A DNA stretch of 19,186 nt from Brachionus koreanus (lineage: Eukaryota > Rotifera > Eurotatoria > Ploima > Brachionidae). The DNA lies in the NCBI GenBank assembly GCA_016987375.1, contig PJRA01000444.1, positions 1,258,547 to 1,277,732 of the forward strand. The letters run 5' to 3'. Numbering within the stretch: the stretch's first letter is position 1; each line of letters begins with the position of its first letter. The notes below the pieces were generated by a model. The model did not search any database, was not told the DNA's origin, and was given only the letters and a program-made list of their open reading frames with translations. Of this stretch, positions 8,123-16,942 are shown piece by piece. Made by a program: the position numbers and the translations under genes.

Positions 8123-8189
8123 CTTGAAGTACTCTTAATTTGAGTGAAGTAGGTTTTGATTTTTCCTTCCCAAAACGTACAATTTATTA

Positions 8190-8400
8190 TGTAATTTATT
8201 TTTTTCGCCTGATTTATCTCACTCAAATATAAAAGAAGACAGGCATACATGTCACTCTTGCATGAGTCACCAGGCCTAAATCCATGTTGACCAATTAAAA
8301 AAATATTGTTTGATTTAAAATAGTTCCAGATTTCTCAAATCCGCTTGACTAAAACAGATTAGTGAATGGTCTGTAGTATTTTGAATTGAATTTGCTAATT
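8190..8400 (-). pseudogene. Non-LTR retrotransposon reverse transcriptase fragment
   Basis: The minus strand reads IWNYFKSNNIFLIGQHGFRP followed by GDSCKSDMYACLLLYLSEIN. The block N..F...QHGFRPG.SC is typical of reverse transcriptase domain 2 of LINE-type elements, normally preceded by a VL.KR/KI.E segment; here SVLVKRI and a stop precede EIWNYF. The frame breaks upstream and the catalytic YADD motif was not found, so only a short dead piece remains. Confidence 0.65.
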
Positions 8401-8452
8401 AGTATTCTAATTTTTTCAGCTAAATACTGTTCTAAGCTAAATTTAAGTCCAA

Positions 8453-8556
8453 TATTCTTTCTGATCACGATTTATGATGATTCTTTTATGATCTCTTGTG
8501 CTTTTTTTGTTGTTTATTAATGTAGCTCCTTCTCATTCATTTTCTAGGTTTTAAGC
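8453..8556 (-). repeat. Second, more degenerate copy of the 7958-8060 repeat
   Basis: The plus-strand sequence CAATATTCTTTCTGATCACG followed by similar sequence through CATTTTCTAGGTTTTA matches 7958-8060 with a few substitutions and small indels. On the minus strand the encoded frame (RRSYINKQQKK) is broken by stops. The two copies bracket the telomere-like motif and the reverse transcriptase scrap. Confidence 0.65.
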
Positions 8557-8604
8557 AATCTAACAAATTAAACTTATGTAATACTTGAAAAAAAATATTA
8601 AGGA

Positions 8605-8646
8605 GACCCCGCGGCTGCCAGGGCTGGATGCTGATCTGATGCTGAA
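8605..8646. other. Short GC-rich island
   Basis: About two thirds of these 42 bases are G or C (CCCCGCGGCTGCCAGGGCTG is its core), far above the surroundings. No gene or RNA signature was recognised. GATGCTGA occurs twice. Confidence 0.4.
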
Positions 8647-9269
8647 AATTAGCCACTCACTATTATCTAATTTTAATCTATGAATTGGAAGAAAAGGTGA
8701 GAATAGTTGAATTAAAATTGAAAAAAGAAACGCTTATAAAGAATGCATATGTTTAGACCTGGGTAACTAAATTGAAAACTGACTAATTATAATTTTTTTT
8801 TATTTCACTATCACATCATTATTAGAAATCCTACTGTAGCTTATCATTATTATTATTCCTATTCTATTTTAAAATAGTATTATATTTCGTTATTGAATTA
8901 GAGATTTTTTTTTTAATTAATTTTATTTATTTGAGCAGATAAATTTTTGATAATTCTTGTTGAATAAAATAAAACTTTTGTTCAAAAGAAATTTTGTTGA
9001 TACTGAAGTGAAATATTTATGCCAATTTTACCTTTTTTTTAATTTTATTCCTGATTAAAAAAAAATTTATTTTACGTTTACCAATAGAAATTTATTAAAA
9101 AAATATGAAAAGGGCCGTTCTGAAATTAAAATATTAAAACTAAGGGCAAGGTAAATAAAATTGTTTATTCAGTATAAATAGATAAAAGTGTACTTAAATG
9201 TAGTTCGAATAAGATTTAAAATTCAATTAATGTTGTGATTGACTAACACATGCGAATAAAATTTAAATT
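8647..9269. other. AT-rich intergenic DNA
   Basis: No gene recognised; low-complexity A/T with long homopolymers. Confidence 0.5.
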
Positions 9270-9510
9270 CTGAGTTGGCAGATATAACTGCTTGTTTGCA
9301 ACCATATCTGCGTATGCGCGTCACAATAAGAAGAAGCTGATCATATCAGATGGTGACTTTTTGTGTTGTCTTTTGTGATATAGCGACATCTCTGTCGATA
9401 TCACTGGATTTGTTAACTAACTTAACACGAGCGTTTAAATTAGAATGGAGCATTAATAGTTTCTCTTAAACGTCTAACGAGGAGATCGGACGGGCTCAAG
9501 GGTAAACTAA
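9270..9510. ncRNA. Structured, less AT-rich stretch, possible non-coding RNA
   Basis: This stretch is clearly richer in G and C than its flanks yet has no long frame. It carries several inverted repeats: GCAGATAT (9278-9285) with ATATCTGC (9304-9311), CTGAT/ATCAG around 9338-9352, and a 12-bp stem at 9375-9404 (GTGATAT, a two-base AG bulge, CGACA, loop TCTC, TGTCGATATCAC). It does not match the conserved words of U1, U2, U4, U5 or U6 snRNA, nor a tRNA. An RNA gene, an element end or a decayed gene are all possible. Confidence 0.25.
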
Positions 9511-9538
9511 TGTAAACATTACATCTTTGTCGAGACAC

Positions 9539-9583
9539 CAAACATTTAAATCAAGTTTTTCAAAAACTTGATTTAAATGTTTG
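9539..9583. repeat. 45-base near-perfect palindrome
   Basis: Arms 9539-9560 and 9562-9583 are exact reverse complements (22 bp) around a single C. The core of the arm is AACATTTAAATCAAGTTTTT. Such a compact palindrome can extrude as a cruciform or fold as an RNA hairpin. Confidence 0.8.
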
Positions 9584-10145
9584 TAAATTAGTAACAATTT
9601 GAAAATTAATTAAACAAAATTTTTAAATAAATATTGAATAATAATTTTTTTTTCTATGATATTAGGAAATCTATTTTCTACTATCCAAGATTAAAGTCTT
9701 TCTAAAATTTCTTAATTTTGAACTTATCAAATTTTAAAATGCAAGTATGATTATTTATGATGCAAGATATTGATTTCCATTAATTAAATTGGGTCTTAAA
9801 AATTTTAAATTGTGGAGATATACTAAACAATCTTTAAACCAAACTACAAAATATTTCTAAAGAATTTTTGATGAGATGCTCCTTAAGGTACTTTCAGTGA
9901 AATATTATAATTAAAAATTGTACTTATATAGTATGTTTCAAAAAGTTAGAATCAAACTTTTTTTCGTATTGGAATGTCTTTCAGATAGTTTGTTCGGTCA
10001 TCAAAAGAAAAAAGAAAAAATTTCAAGATTTTTTTAATCACAAAATATTAATGTAACCATATAAAAAAATTATTTATTAGATAATAAATTTAACACCTAG
10101 ATAAAATTATTAACTAACTAGATATAAAAATACAATAAGATATAA
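9584..10145. other. AT-rich intergenic DNA
   Basis: No coding region or RNA gene recognised. Confidence 0.5.
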
Positions 10146-10379
10146 AATAGATTTCTTAAAAATGACTCGAGAAATTTAAGTAACAATTTAAGGAATAGTG
10201 CAAACCTGATTGAACGAATGGCAAAAACGAACAGTGGAGAAAAAACATTTGGATTTTTTTATTCAAGATTGATTAATAGCTTTGTGATCAAACGATCAAT
10301 GCTGAAATTTGCAACATTCAAGCTATCAATTTATAATAATATCAATTTGATCTTTATTGACTTTGTAAAAAAAATTTAA
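10146..10379 (+). CDS. Duplicated short coding segment, copy A
   Basis: An open frame runs from after the TAA at 10143-10145 to TAA at 10377-10379 (77 codons), including RNSANLIERMAKTNSGEKTF and, from 10278, SFVIKRSMLKFATFKLSIYN then NINLIFIDFVKKI. The last 31 sense codons align without gaps to copy B at 14147-14239; 29 residues are identical while 13 codons differ silently. That pattern indicates selection on the protein. A 3' splice site (TTTTATTCAAG) precedes the shared part and GTAAAA follows FIDF, so it could be an internal exon. I do not recognise the family. Confidence 0.5.
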   Translation, partial: NRFLKNDSRNLSNNLRNSANLIERMAKTNSGEKTFGFFYSRLINSFVIKRSMLKFATFKLSIYNNINLIFIDFVKKI

Positions 10380-10451
10380 AAAATTTGATATCAATTTATC
10401 AATATTTTTTTGTTTTCAAAATAACAGATAATTTTATTTTAATAAAAATAG

Positions 10452-10580
10452 ATGCCAAAAATCACTCAATCAAACAAAAGAGCTGCTTCAAATCAAATAA
10501 AAGAAGAAAAAATTAAGTACTCATTTATTTTATTTAGTTTTTTTTCATTTTATTATATATCAAATTATTTTTTTATCTAA
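10452..10580 (+). CDS. Possible 5' exon or tiny ORF, basic then hydrophobic
   Basis: ATG at 10452 begins MPKITQSNKRAASNQIKEEK, a plausible basic N-terminus. After IK comes GTACTC, a possible splice donor; read through, the frame becomes a Phe/Tyr/Ile-rich tail ending at 10578-10580. It lies 72 bases after copy A. An exon start is possible but no downstream partner was found. Confidence 0.2.
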   Translation: MPKITQSNKRAASNQIKEEKIKYSFILFSFFSFYYISNYFFI

Positions 10581-10660
10581 AAAAAAAATTTATTTTGTGC
10601 TTTGTTTTTTTTCTATTTTAGTTAATAAAAATATCTAGTAAATTAATAAATTTCATCTTT

Positions 10661-10921
10661 TTATCTATTATAATCAATCATATGCCGTTTTTTATTTATG
10701 TGTCGGTAAAGATAAAAATAAAAGGATAAGTTGGAATCTTCAGCTGATCTTAATGGAGCACTTGTTTTGAATGGTCGACTGAAGATATCTAATAATTCAG
10801 CAATTCTTGGTCGATAATTATTCTCATTCGGATTGAGGTGATATTGATCACCATTGGAAGGATTCTGAAATCATGCTCTCTAAATCAGTTTATCATCGAA
10901 TTGGGTGTATGTCAATTGCGC
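10661..10921 (-). pseudogene. Broken minus-strand coding segment, unrecognised (weakly kinase-like)
   Basis: The frame reads AQLTYTQFDDKLI, TAG (10880-10882), RA, TGA (10871-10873), then 69 open codons including FQNPSNGDQYHLNPNENNYR, PRIAELLDIFSRPFKTSAP and LRSAEDSNLSFYFYLYRHIN to TAA at 10661-10663. The residue make-up is clearly protein-like. NPNENNYRPRIAELLD resembles the end of a protein kinase domain (P..N.RP.I.ELL), but that is a short match. TTTCAG just before AATCCT is a good 3' splice site, so the stops could instead lie in an intron. There is no donor in the expected place, so I favour a pseudogene. Confidence 0.45.
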
Positions 10922-11370
10922 CGTAATTATTTTGAATTAATTTATAAGATTCAAATTATTCTTGCATCTAATATTTCTATTTTAACTTAGTATCTTATAA
11001 AAAAAAAAAAACAAAATATTGTCTTCCTCTCTTAATTTAGGTCCTATTCAATAATTTTAATTTCATTTGACATTTTCTATTTCTACTTTGGAAATTAAAT
11101 ACTAAAATAAACAGAAGCCTTAATTTATTTAATTAAATAAAATAAACTATTTTCAAAAAATTTATTCATTTTAAAAAATTTACTTTTTAAACTAATAAAT
11201 ATTCTTTATATGGATTAATAAAATAAGAAATTACTTAATTGAATCTAATCGGATCAAAAAATAAAAAGCGATCGTCATTCAAGATTAAATTAATTTGTTT
11301 TTTTGTTGTTGTTGTTGCTAATAAATGAATTTTCTATTAAAACTAAAAAATAATTTGCTATTTTAATTGA
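10922..11370. other. AT-rich region downstream of MBOAT7
   Basis: No gene recognised. It contains the 3' flank of the minus-strand MBOAT7 gene; no clear AATAAA for that strand was found close to its stop. Confidence 0.45.
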
Positions 11371-13115
11371 TTAATTGGTTTTTTTGCTTGGCTTAAATAA
11401 TTTGGTTAAAAAAAAGCCAACTAAAATAAAAAACAAGCATGCAAAATGTCCTATAAAATAAATTGATTTCCAAAATTTGATTGTTTCATCGTAGCTTAGA
11501 AGAATAAATCCGATGCTCATATAATCAAATTCTCTAGTTCTAAAAAACCAAGTAGCCATATTGTACACTTTGTAATATTTTTCACTAACAAATCTACGCT
11601 TGAAACCTTTTTCCATCAGATTTTCGGCCAAAATACACGGACTGGTGGTAAGCATGCTCAAGTAGTATCCGGGATGAAGCCCGTGCCAGTAAGCACTTAC
11701 TGCCATTGTGATCGGTTGGCCAAGTTTTTTTAGCGGTACACGCTTGTAAACATTGTTCGCCATCCAAAATTGAACAGTCATGTTCCAAAAATGAAGCACT
11801 TCTTTCACAGTCTTGGCAGTCTCACATTTATACTCGTCTATGTTATTTATACAGTCAAAGCTATAATCAGAACTTTTTGAATTTTTTGCATCACTTTAAT
11901 TCATCAACAAAAAAAGTTAAAAAAAATTTTTCCTATGAAAAAAATTGATTTACAAATTTTTTAGTTCTTTTAGTTTTGTTGGACCAGCACCAGGCTTTGG
12001 TACTGTACATATTGGATAAGCTCCAAAGCCTTTAATTGAAAAAAACCATTGAGAATAGAAATAATTTCTTTTTTATTGAAGATACCCGCAGACATGCATG
12101 AAAATTCGGCAAAGATCCAAGCGATGTAAAATCTAAATCGAAATAATGTGAATATTAAAACCATGTAAATGAGTCTATAGGCTAATGTTGATTCATAAAA
12201 TCCATCTTTTATAGGATCCTTGGAATACACAAAAAATTAGAAAAAAAAAATTTTTTTTTATCTTAGGAAAAAAATTTACTTGGAAAGAAACAAATTTGGA
12301 CAAAACTAGAAAAATTATTATTATAAAAGGAGCTATGCGGCCTCTTTTTTTCATAAATTTAACTGAATCTAATCGACAATTTTTTACGCTCAGCCAGTCG
12401 GCATAAGTCCGATATTTGAAATAAGGTCCGGTCAATATTCCAATGTAGCAATAACTGTACAAAATTGTTTGAAACAAACTAGGCTCTATTGACTTGAATT
12501 CAATATCTAATTTTAATTTTCCAATTTTATCATCAATATCATCCGATGCATTTTCATTATCAGCAGAGTTTTTTCTAACCATATTTTTGGATTCATTGAG
12601 CATGTACAGTTGCTTTTTCCTATTAAAACTATCATGAACTTCAAAAGCCAGACCAACACACTTTTGTTTTAAAAATTTGAAAAATTTTTGAAGCCTTTTT
12701 TTATTTGAAATTAAATCACCTTTAAAGTAAGTATTAATTGAACAGCATTGGCGTATGGAACTGGTTTTGGCAGACCGAATAGCTGAGTGAGACGAAAAAA
12801 GAGCAAATATCCAAAGCACCAAATAAAAGACAAATAAGCGACCAGTCTGGATTAGACTAAAAATAATCCTAAAGATCATTGATCAGACAAAAAAATTTAC
12901 TTGGGATGAACTATAGAAACTATTAATGTATTTACACATGTCATCAAAAGTGAATGATAAATGTCGTATGGGCAAACGATTAGCACCATTAAAAAGCCTA
13001 TTGCCGAGGACAATGATGCTTTTAGTTTGGAGTTGAATGCATAGTTTTTGAACAGAAAACCGATCGGAATTGAAATAAGCAAAAGAATAACGTAGACTGT
13101 GTCGTCTTTATTCAT
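11371..13115 (-). CDS. MBOAT7: MBOAT7-type lysophosphatidylinositol acyltransferase, six exons
   Basis: Exons: 13115-12901, 12846-12720, 12660-12280, 12218-12086, 12029-11954 and 11893-11371; the introns are 54, 59, 61, 56 and 60 bases. They join in phase to 484 residues (human MBOAT7 is about 472). The start MNKDDTVYVILLLISIPIGF, GYLLFFRLTQLFGLPKP in exon 2, GLAFEVHDS and TGPYFKYRTYADWL in exon 3, FRFYIAWIFAEF in exon 4, GFGAYP in exon 5, and FWNMTVQFW plus SAYWHGLHPGYYLS in exon 6 follow the family closely. The conserved Asn (about 348) and His (about 381) of membrane-bound O-acyltransferases are present. Many hydrophobic segments fit a multi-pass ER membrane protein. MBOAT7 puts arachidonoyl chains onto lysophosphatidylinositol. 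Exon 2 must be read one frame off from the open frame that overlaps it; only this reading matches the family. The gene appears complete and intact. Confidence 0.93.
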
Positions 13116-13896
13116 TTTGTTTTATTTTATTTTTATTAAAATAAATTAAAATAAGAACAAAAAAAAAAAAGTAAATTGCTTGCTATTCAATTTTTATGGG
13201 TGTTGTTTTTCAGTTTTGAAATAGAGCTAAATTTATTACCAGAAATGTTTGATTTTAATTCGGCACTTTCACATTTCTTAGTAACAATTTAACATAATTT
13301 TGATTTGATTTTTTAAGAAAATATTTTGCAATTATTTTTAAAATTTTTTTTCTAATTTGAAGAAAATTGAAAATTTGAAAATTTTTTGATCAATTTTAAG
13401 TGGCTCTTTTTGCAGTTTACACATTATTTTAACCATTTTTAAACAAGCTTCTAGCAAGTTACACGTTTTTAATCGAATATTTTTTTAACCCATTGATACA
13501 ATCAATTTTTAGATTATTTAGCTCATTATTTGTAAAGTTTATTTTTTAACTTTTTGTTTCAAAAATATTGCTAGTAAGCAAAAAAATATTTTAATTTTAT
13601 TGCTTACTTTATATTTAATAGCAAATGTTAAATTAAAAATTTAAAAATACTTTTGAAATAAATTTAAAGTAAACTTTACAAAAAAATATATTATGGTTAT
13701 AAATTTGAAAACTGATCTTAACTGATTTTTTTTATCAAATTTAAATAGCATGTAAAGCGTTTTAAAAATTATAAAAAATACGCTTTAATTTTTTTAATGA
13801 CATCAATTTGTTTAAAATGTCAATAAATTAAAATAATAAAAAAAAAATTTTTCTTCTTTATATTGTGACACTAGTTATTTTGTTATTTTTACACAT
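13116..13896. other. AT-rich region upstream of MBOAT7
   Basis: No gene or RNA recognised. No clear TATA box for MBOAT7 is visible; the leader just before its ATG is A/T-only. Confidence 0.5.
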
Positions 13897-13995
13897 TCAT
13901 TCGCACAGTAGCGATAGCCATATTTCTTCACTAAAAGATTTTGTTTCTTTGTCATATACCTCTTGATTGTTAAATCCAATTATTAAATAGGCCTT
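13897..13995 (-). other. Coding-like scrap, possibly Kelch-repeat
   Basis: A minus-strand frame reads KAYLIIGFNNQEVYDKETKS then FSEEIWLSLLCE and TGA at 13897-13899. I-GFNNQEVYDKETKSF faintly resembles one Kelch blade (GG.N...E.YD..T..W). No flanking blades were found, so this is at most a fragment. Confidence 0.2.
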
Positions 13996-14013
13996 TTAAT
14001 ACTTAACTTTACT

Positions 14014-14148
14014 ATGATGAAATCTGAATTTCTCAACCGCAGACCAATTGTGTTCGATGCCTTTTGTAACAGAGTGTGGAACTTGGGTCTCATTGTTTTT
14101 TCAGTTTATTCCTTACGTTTCGATTTTTCTTTTAGAAATGGTAGATAG
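14014..14148 (+). other. Small ORF overlapping copy B in another frame
   Basis: ATG at 14014 opens 44 codons (MMKSEFLNRRPIVFDAFCNR, then VWNLGLIVFSVYSLRFDFSF) ending at TAG 14146-14148. Its composition is protein-like and it abuts the conserved segment of copy B one frame away. It may be the upstream part of the same gene after a frameshift, or an exon. Confidence 0.25.
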
Positions 14149-14251
14149 CTTTGTGATAAAGAGATCATTGTTGAAATTCACTACATTCAAGCTTTCTATT
14201 TATAATAATATAAATTTAATTTTTATAGATTTTGTTAAAGATTTGATTTAA
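14123..14251 (+). CDS. Duplicated short coding segment, copy B
   Basis: The frame LLEMVDSFVIKRSLLKFTTF then KLSIYNNINLIFIDFVKDLI ends at TAA 14249-14251. From 14147 it matches copy A (10278 onward) codon for codon; only Leu/Met and Thr/Ala differ among 31 residues while 13 codons differ silently. The start of the real unit is uncertain: TTTTTCTTTTAG just before AAATGG (14136) is a good 3' splice site. Upstream of the shared part the two copies diverge. The product is not recognised. Confidence 0.5.
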   Translation: MFLLEMVDSFVIKRSLLKFTTFKLSIYNNINLIFIDFVKDLI

Positions 14252-14737
14252 ATATTTCAATGCTTAATTTTTCTAATTAGACAAAACCGCTATTTTATTT
14301 TTTTTTTAATTTAATTTTTTATACAATTTAAAAAAATAAATTAAGTGTTAATCAGTTTAATTAGACAAGCTAACTAGTCTGTTGATTAGTCTTGAAATTT
14401 AAATTAAAAAAAAAATTTAAATTGGGGTATTTTATGTAAATTTTTGTGTTGTTTTTTTCAAAGCACAAAAAAAATAACTCAAAAATCAGGTCAAGATTAG
14501 GGGAGCCTTTACATTGTAATAAAAATTGGAATTATACTGGATCGAAATTTTTAGAATTTAAAACTCCTAAGAAATTAAGGAATAATTTTGTGTAACAAAC
14601 ACGTTTTTATGAATATGTTCTTGTGAAATTATTAATTACAGCTTTTTTTGCATATAAAAACTACAATTTTAAATTCTTTTCATTTTTGGCTTTTAATATA
14701 TAAATTTAGTCTGTTTTTTGAAACTTAAAGAAAAAAA
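14252..14737. other. AT-rich intergenic DNA
   Basis: No gene recognised; low-complexity A/T up to the left inverted repeat. Confidence 0.5.
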
Positions 14738-14956
14738 AATATTATCAATTAAATTTTGAAATTTTAAACATTTTTAAATCAAATATTTTATTAGATTTCA
14801 AGGAGCTCATATTTCATATTTAAAAAATTTAAAAAAAAATTGACAAAATTTTTCGGTCAAAAAATCCTAATTTTAAAATTCTTGTTTTTCTATCTTTATT
14901 AAACTAGAAATTTTGGAAACTGGGAATTATATAGTTGTTATAAAAAAAAAGTTGTT

Positions 14957-14962
14957 GAAAAA
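14957..14962 (-). terminator. Pol III terminator of the 5S gene
   Basis: On the minus strand a run of T residues (AAAAAA on the plus strand) lies a few bases after the 5S 3' end, with a second T-run about 15 bases on. Confidence 0.6.
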
Positions 14963-14967
14963 ATTTG

Positions 14968-15087
14968 AAGCCTAGAACACCCGGTATTCCCAGGCGGTCA
15001 CCCATCCAAGTACTAACCGGGCTCGACGTTGCTTAACTTCGGTGATCGGACGAGAACCGGTGCATTCAACGTGATATGGTCCTAGGC
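14968..15087 (-). rRNA. 5S ribosomal RNA
   Basis: The minus strand starts GCCTAGGACCATATCACGTT and ends GGGTGTTCTAGGCTT, about 120 bases. The two ends pair as helix I. The internal Pol III promoter words are present: AAGTTAAGCAACGT (A box region), GTTAGTACTTGGATGGGTGA (C box region) and CCGCCTGGGAATACC. The sequence is of the general animal type and shows no break. A T-run for Pol III termination follows within about 5 bases of the 3' end. It is a single copy in this window, not part of a tandem array. Confidence 0.96.
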
Positions 15088-16264
15088 ATTTAAATCATAA
15101 ATTTTTTTTCTATTTAAATCTTATTTTTTTGAAAATTTTAATTTATTCAAATATAATTTAAAATTTTTTTTTCAAAGGTTGATAAAAAATATTTATTTTG
15201 GATAAAAATAAACTTAGAATAAATAATTTTAATTTTAATTTAAATATTTACATTAAAAGTTTTATAACTTAAATAAAAGAAGTATGTATCTTTTGGATTA
15301 TTTTTATAAATCATTGACTACTTCGATGACGAATGCATCGATTAGTTTCAAGTCTTTTTTTTAAGACTCTGAATATTTGATCGAAGCAGAGGGGTAGTTT
15401 ATTTAAAAAACATTAAAGTAAATATATTCAATAATTTTCTTTAAAATTTTTTTAATATGGGATATGAGCTCCTTGAAATCTAATAAAATATTTAATCTAA
15501 AAATTTTTAAAATTTCAAAATTTATTTGATGATATTTTTTGTTTTTTACCGAATAATGTGAGTCAAATAATTGCTTTTATTTCTTGAAAAATGAGAATAT
15601 TTAAAAAATAAAATTTAAAAAATATAATATTTAAATATTTAAAAAAAACAAAGGCTATTTTTAACCTGTAAATTCTAGCATTTAAATATCTTATTGTCAA
15701 TATTTTTATTTTATTATCTTAAAAAAGTCAATTAAATTAAGAAAATTTTTTTTTAATAATTTTTTTTTTTAAAAAAAACATAACTAGGCAATAAGTAAAT
15801 GAAATTTTTGGCTTTACTTGAAACATTATAGCATTGTCAGTTAATCAAAATTTTATCTTATGTCAAAATCTACTAAATAAAAAAGACAATTTAAAAAAAG
15901 AATAGACCATAAACCAAATAATTGTGACATTATTACTTTTAAATAAATTTTTGAACATTATGTCATGTTATTTTATTTGCTTTGTTCTTAATTCTAACGC
16001 TTCAATTTATATTGATCTTAGATAGGACTAAAATTCAGAAGGAGTTTATTGGATTGTAGTTGCTTGAAAAATCTTCCTTCACAAGGGCAACAAAAATTAT
16101 TTGTTTCAAGACAAGCAAATAGAACTTTAATAATAGCTTATTAAGTAAATGATCAAGTAATGAAATCTTAGAATAATTGTTCAAATTTCTAAATAATATT
16201 TCTAATAAAGAATAATAAAGAAAATTCCTTTTCAAATCACATTTTTAAAACATGAGCTTTTTCC
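15088..16264. other. AT-rich intergenic DNA with right inverted-repeat arm
   Basis: Apart from the right arm (about 15452-15538) no gene is recognised. Small hairpins occur: CGATG..CATCG near 15323-15340 and AGTCTT..AAGACT near 15350-15368. A 66-codon minus frame at 16035-16235 is Leu/Ile/Asn-rich and not convincing. Confidence 0.45.
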
Positions 16265-16272
16265 TATAAATA
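16265..16272 (+). promoter_or_regulatory. TATA box of the secreted-protein gene
   Basis: TATAAATA lies 61 bases before the ATG at 16326, placing the transcript start near 16295 and leaving a leader of about 30 bases. Confidence 0.55.
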
Positions 16273-16325
16273 AGAACTTTTTTTTTAAAAAAGAAAAATC
16301 AAAGAGAATAAAACCAAGCTTTTCA

Positions 16326-16910
16326 ATGCTTTTCAAATTAGCAATTTGTGTTTTCTTCTTTACAGAAGGTTTGCTTGCATTAGATTTACCTGCTAAATAT
16401 AAACTGGATGATGGTCATATAATTCCCTCGTCAAATTCATATATAAGTTTGACTGGTTTGAAAGATTTGAAGACCAAAAACAGCAAATTAATTGAAAAAC
16501 TAAAGTTAATTGAAACTATCTTGGATGGCTACATTTTAAAAAAAGAAAATATTAAAGAAACTCTAGATGAAAATATAAATTTGGGAGAATTAATCAAAGA
16601 AAATCTTAACAATATTCTTCAAGGAAAAATTAGTTTGGAAGAGTTATTAGCACAACATGTTAATGTTAATGATGATGATTTTAGAAATCAAGTGAAACAA
16701 AATTGGCAACCTTTGACAAGTCTCTGGAAAGAGTTTTCAACAAAAATGACTTCAATACTAAATCCAATTTTTTATGAACCAATCAAGGTTAAACCAGATT
16801 TACCTTTCACAGACTTTGGATCTGTAGAATTTCCAGAACCAATACCGCGTCCATGTATGAGAAAGAGAGATGCATTAAATATGATACGGGAACCATTCCC
16901 TTGCTATTAA
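16326..16910 (+). CDS. Orphan secreted protein, 194 residues
   Basis: A single-exon gene with TATA box upstream and poly(A) signals downstream. Residues 1-18 (MLFKLAICVFFFTEGLLA) form a clear signal peptide. Residues about 43-110 are helical-looking with regular Leu/Ile spacing (KNSKLIEKLKLIETILDGYI and IKENLNNILQGKISLEELL), consistent with a coiled coil. The C-terminal third is proline-rich (EFPEPIPRPCMRKRDALNMI) and ends PFPCY. The mature protein has only two cysteines, about 177 and 193, which could form one disulfide, and MRKR between them is a possible proprotein cleavage site. I see no membrane segment after the signal and do not recognise the family; it is probably lineage-specific. 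Codon use is consistent with a functional gene. Confidence 0.75.
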   Translation: MLFKLAICVFFFTEGLLALDLPAKYKLDDGHIIPSSNSYISLTGLKDLKTKNSKLIEKLKLIETILDGYILKKENIKETLDENINLGELIKENLNNILQGKISLEELLAQHVNVNDDDFRNQVKQNWQPLTSLWKEFSTKMTSILNPIFYEPIKVKPDLPFTDFGSVEFPEPIPRPCMRKRDALNMIREPFPCY

Positions 16911-16936
16911 TAAAATTCTTGAATTCTTAAACTTCA

Positions 16937-16942
16937 AATAAA
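16937..16942 (+). terminator. Poly(A) signal of the secreted-protein gene
   Basis: AATAAA 27 bases after the stop. A second AATAAA overlaps the stop codon itself (16909-16914). Confidence 0.5.

Larger units (their letters stand above)
14738..15538. repeat. Inverted repeats flanking the 5S rRNA gene
   Basis: The left arm (about 14738-14820) and right arm (about 15452-15538) are reverse complements. A 32-base core, 14781-14812 against 15462-15493, is perfect; it includes TTAGATTTCAAGGAGCTCAT. Outside the core the match continues with a few mismatches (ATCA..AAATTTTGAAATTTTAAA) and then ends abruptly. The arms enclose about 640 bases with the 5S gene near the left arm. They could be the ends of a transposable unit or two copies of a dispersed repeat in opposite orientation. 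Confidence 0.75.

Noticed and set aside
9270..9510. Spliceosomal snRNA or tRNA in the structured block
   Set aside because: None of the conserved words of U1, U2, U4, U5 or U6 is present and no cloverleaf with a TTC-loop could be drawn.
11594..11788. Minus-strand 64-codon frame
   Set aside because: It is a shadow of MBOAT7 exon 6, whose own frame carries the conserved WHGLHPGYY block.
12193..12879. One continuous 228-residue minus-strand protein
   Set aside because: It reads through two MBOAT7 introns and uses the wrong frame over exon 2. Homology requires splicing at 12900/12847, 12719/12661 and 12279/12219.
16035..16235. Minus-strand 66-codon frame
   Set aside because: Dominated by Leu, Ile, Asn and Lys as expected from AT-rich noise; no signals or family resemblance.
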